Source of the DNA: Paenibacillus sedimenti
Lineage (GTDB): Bacteria > Bacillota > Bacilli > Paenibacillales > NBRC-103111
Reading direction: 5' to 3'
DNA length: 64,000 nucleotides
Assembly: GCF_014534655.1 (NCBI RefSeq)
Contig: NZ_JACVVD010000011.1
Location: forward strand, 1-64,000
Every line of letters begins with the position of its first letter. Position 1 is the stretch's first letter. Both the position numbers and the translations under genes were made by a program. Below the pieces are notes generated by a model. The model had not been told where the DNA came from. It made no database searches and saw nothing but the letters and a program-made list of their open reading frames with translations. This document shows positions 59,796 through 64,000 of this stretch, piece after piece.

Positions 59796-60860
59796 ATGAA
59801 AAAGTTTGTCATTCTTGGAGGGGGTTATGGTGGTCTGACCATAGCCTTGAACATGCTGGAGAAGGATTTGCCTGATGATACGGTGCTCGTACTCGTGGAT
59901 AGAAGTCCGTTTCAAGGACTGAAAACCGAATATTATGCACTGGCTTCAGGCACGATCGCGGAGACGCACATTCGTGTTGCTTATCCGGTTGACCCGCGAT
60001 TAATACTAGCCTATGGAGAGGTTACGGAAGTAGATTTGGCTAACAAGCAGATTCTATTTGCCGACAAAGAGCCTCTGGCTTATGATTGGTTAGTCATCGG
60101 GCTCGGCTGTGTAGACAATTATCATGGAATTCCTGGGGCGGAAGAACATTCTTACAGCATCCAAACACTTTCCCAAACCCGCAACACGTATCAGCGCGTG
60201 AATGATATTGCTCCATACGGTCAAATCTCTATTGTTGGCGGCGGGTTGAGCGGCGTTGAGATGGCGGCTGAGCTGCGCGAGAGCAGACCGGATTTGAATA
60301 TTCGGCTGATTGACCGCGGACCTAGCCTGCTTTCATCGTTCCCGAGCAATTTGCAGCAGTTTGTGCGTGATTGGATGATAGAACATCATATCGAGCTTCG
60401 TCCCCATGTTTCCCTTGTCCGTCTAGACGGCGGAGATTTGTACAATCAGGATGAAATCATTAAGACCGATGTGACGATCTGGACCGCAGGCATTCAACCC
60501 ACGCCAGTCGTGCAAGCCCTGCAAGTGCCCAAAGATAAACAAGGCCGCATCTTACTGAACGAATACCATCAAATTCCGGAGCATCCGGAGGTTTTTGTAG
60601 TCGGTGACTGCGCTTCCCTTCCGTTCTCGCCAAGTGCACAAGCCGCGCAAGCCCAAGGTAAGCAAATAGCAGAAGTGATGCTCTCCATCTGGAGAGATGA
60701 AATACCGAAACTGGGAAAAATCAAGCTCCGGGGAACGCTTGGCTCCCTCGGCAAGAAGACCGGCTTTGGCATCATGGGCAAACGAACGCTAATGACCGGC
60801 AAAATCGCTCGCGCGATCAAAAGCGGCGTGTTATGGAAGTCCAAACGCCATTTCGGATAA
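59796..60860 (+). CDS. NDH-2-like FAD oxidoreductase (YutJ-like)
   Basis: The protein has 354 residues from ATG 59796; a TTG at 59787 sits too near the ribosome site. The FAD motif ILGGGYGGLTIALNML and NADH motif IVGGGLSGVEMAAEL are intact, with VFVVGDCASLPFSPSAQAAQAQGK. It resembles B. subtilis YutJ, shorter than the YumB-type enzyme and with a shorter C-terminal membrane segment. The true acceptor is unproven. It lies 49 bp after mqnE on the same strand. Confidence 0.87.
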   Translation: MKKFVILGGGYGGLTIALNMLEKDLPDDTVLVLVDRSPFQGLKTEYYALASGTIAETHIRVAYPVDPRLILAYGEVTEVDLANKQILFADKEPLAYDWLVIGLGCVDNYHGIPGAEEHSYSIQTLSQTRNTYQRVNDIAPYGQISIVGGGLSGVEMAAELRESRPDLNIRLIDRGPSLLSSFPSNLQQFVRDWMIEHHIELRPHVSLVRLDGGDLYNQDEIIKTDVTIWTAGIQPTPVVQALQVPKDKQGRILLNEYHQIPEHPEVFVVGDCASLPFSPSAQAAQAQGKQIAEVMLSIWRDEIPKLGKIKLRGTLGSLGKKTGFGIMGKRTLMTGKIARAIKSGVLWKSKRHFG

Positions 60861-60865
60861 ATCTG

Positions 60866-61120
60866 TCAGTCACCAAGAAGATCATACATCGCTTCAATTT
60901 CCTTAATTTTTTCGAGAATTTTTTCGTAGAGTTTGTCGGCGTTCGATGCGGCAATAATCTCGCCGTTTAGCAATGCGTAAGGTTCCATATAGCACTGCCC
61001 GCAATTTCCGAGACAGCCGTATTCAATCACGTCATAGTCCGGATTTTGTTCCAGAGCTTTCATCACTTTATCTGTTCCATGGTGCATATTGCTGGCACAA
61101 AATTCAATAATAGGTCTCAT
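60866..61120 (-). CDS. yuzB: YuzB family protein (DUF1450)
   Basis: The protein has 84 residues. It is thioredoxin-like with conserved cysteines Cys8 (EFCASN), Cys36, Cys40 and Cys43 (GCLGNCGQC), a pattern similar to thin [2Fe-2S] ferredoxins. The family sits near nifU-like and NADH dehydrogenase genes in Bacillales, as here. Function is unknown; a link to Fe-S metabolism is inference. It ends 5 bp from the convergent NDH-2-like gene. Confidence 0.88.
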   Translation of the reverse strand: MRPIIEFCASNMHHGTDKVMKALEQNPDYDVIEYGCLGNCGQCYMEPYALLNGEIIAASNADKLYEKILEKIKEIEAMYDLLGD

Positions 61121-61209
61121 GATAGAAATCCACCTTATGTTATTAGTTGAAAACCATTTTCATTTGATTAGTATTGTACTATAATAAAATAAGAAAGGAG
61201 ATGAATCAA

Positions 61210-61455
61210 ATGTCCGAAAGAACAAAAGAAGTGATCTATGATGAAGTCCTTGAGGTTTTAGATAAACTCCGTCCTTTTCTCCAACGCGATGGCGGTGACG
61301 TTGATCTGGTTGATGTGGAAGATGGCGTAGTCAAGCTGAAACTGATGGGTGCATGCGGCAGCTGCCCAAGCTCAACAATCACGTTGAAAGCTGGCATCGA
61401 GAGAGCATTGGTTGAAGAAGTAGAGGGCATTCAAGAAGTCGTTCAAGTATTCTAA
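61210..61455 (+). CDS. NifU-type Fe-S scaffold (Nfu, YutI-like)
   Basis: The protein has 81 residues from ATG 61210 (AAAGGAGATGAATCAA precedes it). It is the C-terminal NifU domain alone, with the cluster-binding pair Cys49 and Cys52 (GACGSCPSS). Two monomers hold one cluster for transfer to clients. It is divergent from yuzB and ends in a terminator. Confidence 0.93.
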   Translation: MSERTKEVIYDEVLEVLDKLRPFLQRDGGDVDLVDVEDGVVKLKLMGACGSCPSSTITLKAGIERALVEEVEGIQEVVQVF

Positions 61456-61468
61456 TCGACTTACACAT

Positions 61469-61501
61469 AAAAAAGAGCCTACCATGCGGTAAGCTCTTTT
61501 T
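61469..61501. terminator. bidirectional terminator
   Basis: AAAAAGAGC-C-TACC-ATGC-GGTA-A-GCTCTTTTT between the nfu and DJ-1/PfpI genes. Confidence 0.9.
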
Positions 61502-61504
61502 GCA

Positions 61505-62098
61505 TTATACCAGATAATCAGCATCCAGCTGCCCTGTTCGATAATAAGGATAGTCCATGGAGACTTGAATCTCGCGAACCGTATCGGCATCGGTTAACAA
61601 TTCCAGAACATAAAGCCCCAAATCAATCGAGGTAGCTACCCCGCCGCCTGTAATCAGGTTGCCATCCCGTACGATGCGCGCTTTGACGACCTCCTTGCAA
61701 TATGGCTCCAATAATTCATAAGCGGGAGGATTCGTGGTCGCTCGTTTTCCTTCCAGAAATCCGGCAGCGCCTAACAGCAAAGCTCCTGTACAGACGCTAA
61801 CTTTATAGGGAACATCTCTGGCTGTTCGGATCCAGCTTACGAATTCTTCATTGAATCGTAACGTTCGGGTACCGCGGCCTCCTGGGATGAATACTAGATC
61901 GTATGCAGAGAGATCCGGACGGATGTGCTGAATGTTCATGGATACTCCTAGTTCATCCGTTATTTGGGCTGTGGTGGCGCACAGATCCCAATTCACATCT
62001 TTCCCCAGTCCAAGAAATTTAAGCCGGGTTACCGCATCGTAGAAGCCAATGAAATCCAGGGTCGTCATTTGATCGAACAAGATAAACGCCATTTTCAT
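61505..62098 (-). CDS. DJ-1/PfpI family protein
   Basis: The protein has 197 residues from ATG 62098 (GGGAGGGTGTATTTT precedes it). The nucleophilic cysteine is Cys103 in VCTGALLLGAAGFL, after the IPGGRGTRTL strand-turn. The group includes isocyanide hydratases, glyoxalase-III-like enzymes and regulators without the DNA-binding domain; no helix-turn-helix is present here. A ZTP riboswitch with terminator lies in its leader, which ties expression to purine/folate stress. The chemical role is open. Confidence 0.88.
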   Translation of the reverse strand: MKMAFILFDQMTTLDFIGFYDAVTRLKFLGLGKDVNWDLCATTAQITDELGVSMNIQHIRPDLSAYDLVFIPGGRGTRTLRFNEEFVSWIRTARDVPYKVSVCTGALLLGAAGFLEGKRATTNPPAYELLEPYCKEVVKARIVRDGNLITGGGVATSIDLGLYVLELLTDADTVREIQVSMDYPYYRTGQLDADYLV

Positions 62099-62130
62099 AA
62101 AATACACCCTCCCTTTGGAATTATGAAAAC

Positions 62131-62160
62131 AAAAAAAGCATCTGATCGATGATCAAACGC
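62131..62160 (-). terminator. terminator of the ZTP riboswitch
   Basis: On the minus strand GCGTTTGATC-ATC-GATCAGATGC (two G-U pairs) is followed by TTTTTTT. It begins where the aptamer ends. Confidence 0.85.
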
Positions 62161-62242
62161 TTGCCCAGGCGTACGGCCTATGAACGATGCGCTCCCTCAT
62201 GGTTATGCTCCATGTTTACGCCAGTCACACATCGTTTAACGA
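62160..62242 (-). ncRNA. ZTP riboswitch (pfl motif)
   Basis: The minus-strand leader shows the class hallmarks in order: P1 AACGATG (62236-62230) pairing with CATCGTT (62189-62183); GTGACTGGCG; the ATGG/CCAT hairpin; GAGGGAGCG; and the 3' domain ACGCCTGGGCA, whose CGCC can pair with GGCG. The terminator follows at once. ZTP binding normally allows read-through of purine or folate genes. Promoter TTGAAA-17-TAAAAT is at 62279-62251. Confidence 0.88.
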
Positions 62243-62250
62243 TTGTTTTC

Positions 62251-62279
62251 ATTTTAATAGTTTATTCCAAAATTTTCAA
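62251..62279 (-). promoter_or_regulatory. promoter of the ZTP riboswitch leader
   Basis: On the minus strand TTGAAA (62279-62274), a 17-bp spacer and TAAAAT (62256-62251). Confidence 0.6.
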
Positions 62280-62289
62280 GAAAAAAGAA

Positions 62290-63081
62290 TTAATCTTTGC
62301 GCTGCTTGAGCACCGGCAAAGTCTGAATCGGGTCCAAGCCCCCGGAAATATCCATAATATTTCCCGTGATGAAATCAGATTCAGGCAAACACAAAAAGCC
62401 AATCACCCTTGCTACATCTTCGCCCGTTCCGGGTCGTCCAATCGGAGTTTCACCGTCAGCCTCCTGACGCGCTTCCTCCATCGTACGCTCCTTGTTACGG
62501 CCACGGATATCCCCGGGGCAGATCATATTGACGGTAATGCCATTAGCAGCTTCTTCCTCCGCCAACGTCTTCGTAAAAGAAACCAATCCAACCTTGGCGG
62601 CTGCATATACAGCACGATGTGTCCATCCTCTTGCTTCGGCTGCTTTCCCAAATCCAAAGTGAATGATGCGCCCCCATCGCTGCGCTCTCATCATCGGCAG
62701 AACCAAATGATCGAGCTCCATGACGCCCAGCAAATTACCGCGTGTCAAATATTCGATTTCATCCATCTGGTAGTCGGCAAAAAAGCGCCTTTCTCTGAAA
62801 AAAGGTCCGGCATTGTTCACGAGAATATCAATCGGTCCGAGACCTGCGATCGTTTCATCCACCATCCGGAGAATGTCCTCCCGCTTGGCTACATCGCCTT
62901 GAACGGCAATACTTCGAACGCCGAGCTGCTGCAGTTGCTTGACGAGCAAGGACGCTTCCTCTTCGCTGTTGACATAATTGACTGCAACATGACAGCCTTG
63001 ATTCGCCAGCGTAATCGCTGTCATTTTCCCCAAACCTTTGGCGCTGCCCGTAATCAGAACCGTTCGTCCTCTCAAATCCAT
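62290..63081 (-). CDS. SDR-family protein lacking the usual catalytic Ser
   Basis: The protein has 263 residues from ATG 63081. The cofactor motif TGSAKGLG and NNAG are present and the YxxxK pair is YAAAK, but the strand before it reads IIHFGFGKAAEARG, where the catalytic Ser normally lies. It may use another residue or be a non-canonical reductase. An Asn-Tyr after the second strand (VAVNYVNSEEE) suggests NADP use. It follows the HEPN gene by 7 bp, so the two are cotranscribed. Confidence 0.85.
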   Translation of the reverse strand: MDLRGRTVLITGSAKGLGKMTAITLANQGCHVAVNYVNSEEEASLLVKQLQQLGVRSIAVQGDVAKREDILRMVDETIAGLGPIDILVNNAGPFFRERRFFADYQMDEIEYLTRGNLLGVMELDHLVLPMMRAQRWGRIIHFGFGKAAEARGWTHRAVYAAAKVGLVSFTKTLAEEEAANGITVNMICPGDIRGRNKERTMEEARQEADGETPIGRPGTGEDVARVIGFLCLPESDFITGNIMDISGGLDPIQTLPVLKQRKD

Positions 63082-63088
63082 GGTCCTC

Positions 63089-63799
63089 TTACCCCTTTGC
63101 ATGGCTTGCCGTCATATAACTGAACGCTACTGTTAAGGTTCGGCATACCATATCAAATCCCTGCTGAAGATCGGCAACATTCGATTTTACATTTTCGATA
63201 TGAATGCGTTCACCCGGCACGGGCTCTTTTTGCATCAGATCGTCCAGCATTTCGGCATTCATATAATGAATTTCCATATTCCGTTGATTGCGCAGCCGGT
63301 CCAGCACAGCTTTATAGTCCATTTTGAGATTGTAGAGCTGAAGTTCAAGCGAGCCATGGATGCGATGTTCATGCATGCGGCGCAACACGGTGAAATACGA
63401 AAAACGGGCCTTAACGCTTTCCGTCTTCATTTCAAACAAATCGTTCATAAAAGCCCCGAGCTTGTCGAGAATAGAAAATAGGCGGATAAAGGCATTCTTA
63501 TAAAAATATACGAAACGATGATAGTCTTCAAGCTCTGCCGGATTCATTTCTTCCAGAAAAGCTTTGCTGATATGTTCCGCATAACGTTCGCAGCAATATT
63601 TGCTTTGCTCCAGCTCATCAAGGGCGTCGAGAAAACCTTTGCTCCAAATGGCGAGCCGATGGTGCCTCATCATTGCCGAAGTACTGCCGCTTCGCTCGTT
63701 CGCTTCCAGCAATCGGATATAGCTTTTGACCGCATTGCCGGTTTCAAGCAGAAGGCCGCTATCCTTGCGTCTAGGTTCGTTAAACAAGATGCGCAGCAT
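63089..63799 (-). CDS. HEPN-domain protein (Cthe_2314-like)
   Basis: The protein has 236 residues from ATG 63799 (AAAGGGAGTGTGCCC precedes it). It is all helical. The R-x4-H motif RNMEIH, typical of HEPN domains, lies near residue 190. From memory it resembles the Cthe_2314 HEPN family. HEPN proteins are often RNases of toxin or defence systems, but no partner nucleotidyltransferase or antitoxin is adjacent; an SDR gene follows. Function is unknown. Confidence 0.7.
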   Translation of the reverse strand: MLRILFNEPRRKDSGLLLETGNAVKSYIRLLEANERSGSTSAMMRHHRLAIWSKGFLDALDELEQSKYCCERYAEHISKAFLEEMNPAELEDYHRFVYFYKNAFIRLFSILDKLGAFMNDLFEMKTESVKARFSYFTVLRRMHEHRIHGSLELQLYNLKMDYKAVLDRLRNQRNMEIHYMNAEMLDDLMQKEPVPGERIHIENVKSNVADLQQGFDMVCRTLTVAFSYMTASHAKG

Positions 63800-63829
63800 G
63801 GGCACACTCCCTTTTTGTGAAGATGACGA

Positions 63830-64000
63830 TTATAACTTGGCCGTCTGATCGCTTAATGCGGTTCTCCGCACGGTTTGTGTGCGATCCCGTTGCACCAGAT
63901 ACATAGCGGTTAGAACGCCGGCTCCTCCAATATACTGATAAAGCGATATCGATTCATGCAAAATAAAATACCCTGGAATGGCAGCCGTAACGGGCAGCAA
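63830..64000 (-). CDS. EamA/DMT transporter, C-terminal fragment
   Basis: The last 56 codons of a minus-strand gene run off the right edge. The sequence LLPVTAAIPGYFILHESISL then YQYIGGAGVLTAMYLVQ matches the final helices of the EamA drug/metabolite transporter family. The substrate cannot be judged from this part. Confidence 0.8.
   Translation of the reverse strand: MLPVTAAIPGYFILHESISLYQYIGGAGVLTAMYLVQRDRTQTVRRTALSDQTAKL

Noticed and set aside
62149-63123. 324-codon open frame on the plus strand
   Set aside because: It runs antisense to the ZTP riboswitch and the SDR gene, whose domain motifs are intact on the minus strand.
1-64000. CRISPR arrays, insertion sequences, tRNA genes
   Set aside because: No regularly spaced repeats, transposase motifs or tRNA 3' halves were seen on reading both strands; a dedicated scan could still find something missed by eye.

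Overview
The window is bacterial chromosome from an endospore-forming, low-to-mid GC Firmicute, most likely Paenibacillus or a close Paenibacillaceae relative. The evidence is the Sda and Spo0E-like sporulation regulators, a PAS-type sporulation-kinase homologue, the DnaB/DnaI helicase-loading pair, SLH-domain surface protein, B. subtilis-type SdhCAB, KtrB/KtrA behind a c-di-AMP riboswitch, and a set of genes matching the B. subtilis yui/yum/yut/yuz region. Many genes start with TTG or GTG behind strong AGGAGG-type ribosome sites. I see no insertion sequence, prophage, CRISPR array or tRNA gene. The assignment to a genus is inference.

Layout. 1-0.3 kb: 5' end of a 16S rRNA gene (minus) with two tandem promoters. 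0.3-11 kb: surface protein, exported FAD oxidoreductase, TetR/MMPL efflux pair, and a DeoR-HAD-MFS sugar operon. 11-19.7 kb: DEAD-box helicase, ECF sigma factor, hydrolase, SDR, CheX, sporulation-type histidine kinase, NagD-type phosphatase, LysE exporter. 19.7-30 kb: MocR and LysR regulators, PHP histidinol phosphatase, a CHASE-GGDEF-EAL protein, DUF3231, a GH88 hydrolase and molybdate ModAB with an unusual divergent regulator. 30-38 kb: deoR-deoC, XapX, CDF metal exporter, LacI, sdhCAB with divergent LysR. 39-47 kb: orphan response regulator, KtrB/KtrA, CPBP protease, UvrC, thioredoxin, MerR, YqzM-like peptide. 47.8-50.5 kb: dnaI and dnaB. 50.6-61.5 kb: respiratory, haem and Fe-S genes (HemQ, two NDH-2-like enzymes, YumC-type reductase, ErpA, Nfu, YuzB, MqnE) with Sda and Spo0E-like genes among them. 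61.5-64 kb: DJ-1/PfpI gene behind a ZTP riboswitch, SDR, HEPN protein, and the end of an EamA transporter.

How the parts connect. Respiration: NDH-2 enzymes feed menaquinone (MqnE belongs to the futalosine route), SdhCAB feeds the same pool, and a near-consensus Rex site upstream of the NDH-2 gene at 53.2-54.4 kb suggests NADH/NAD+ control. Sporulation: the kinase at 16.6 kb, Sda at 56.1 kb (with a cluster of DnaA boxes upstream) and a Spo0E-like phosphatase at 58.1 kb all bear on the Spo0A phosphorelay.

Most interesting non-coding signals: (1) a 125-bp element present twice (about 26.39-26.51 and 32.28-32.41 kb), each with a conserved -10 box, a C-rich stretch and an intrinsic terminator, and each placed just upstream of a small minus-strand gene; (2) a ZTP riboswitch in front of a DJ-1/PfpI gene, an unusual target; (3) a 54-bp perfectly symmetric operator between lysE and mocR; (4) the DnaA-box cluster at sda; (5) two adjacent Fur-family-type operators upstream of a zinc-type CDF exporter; (6) a hairpin that buries the ribosome site of a zinc-ribbon protein. 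Three small genes not captured by a simple length cut-off were found by eye: XapX (32035-32202), a YqzM-like peptide (47573-47716) and a 53-aa conserved-looking ORF (56603-56764).
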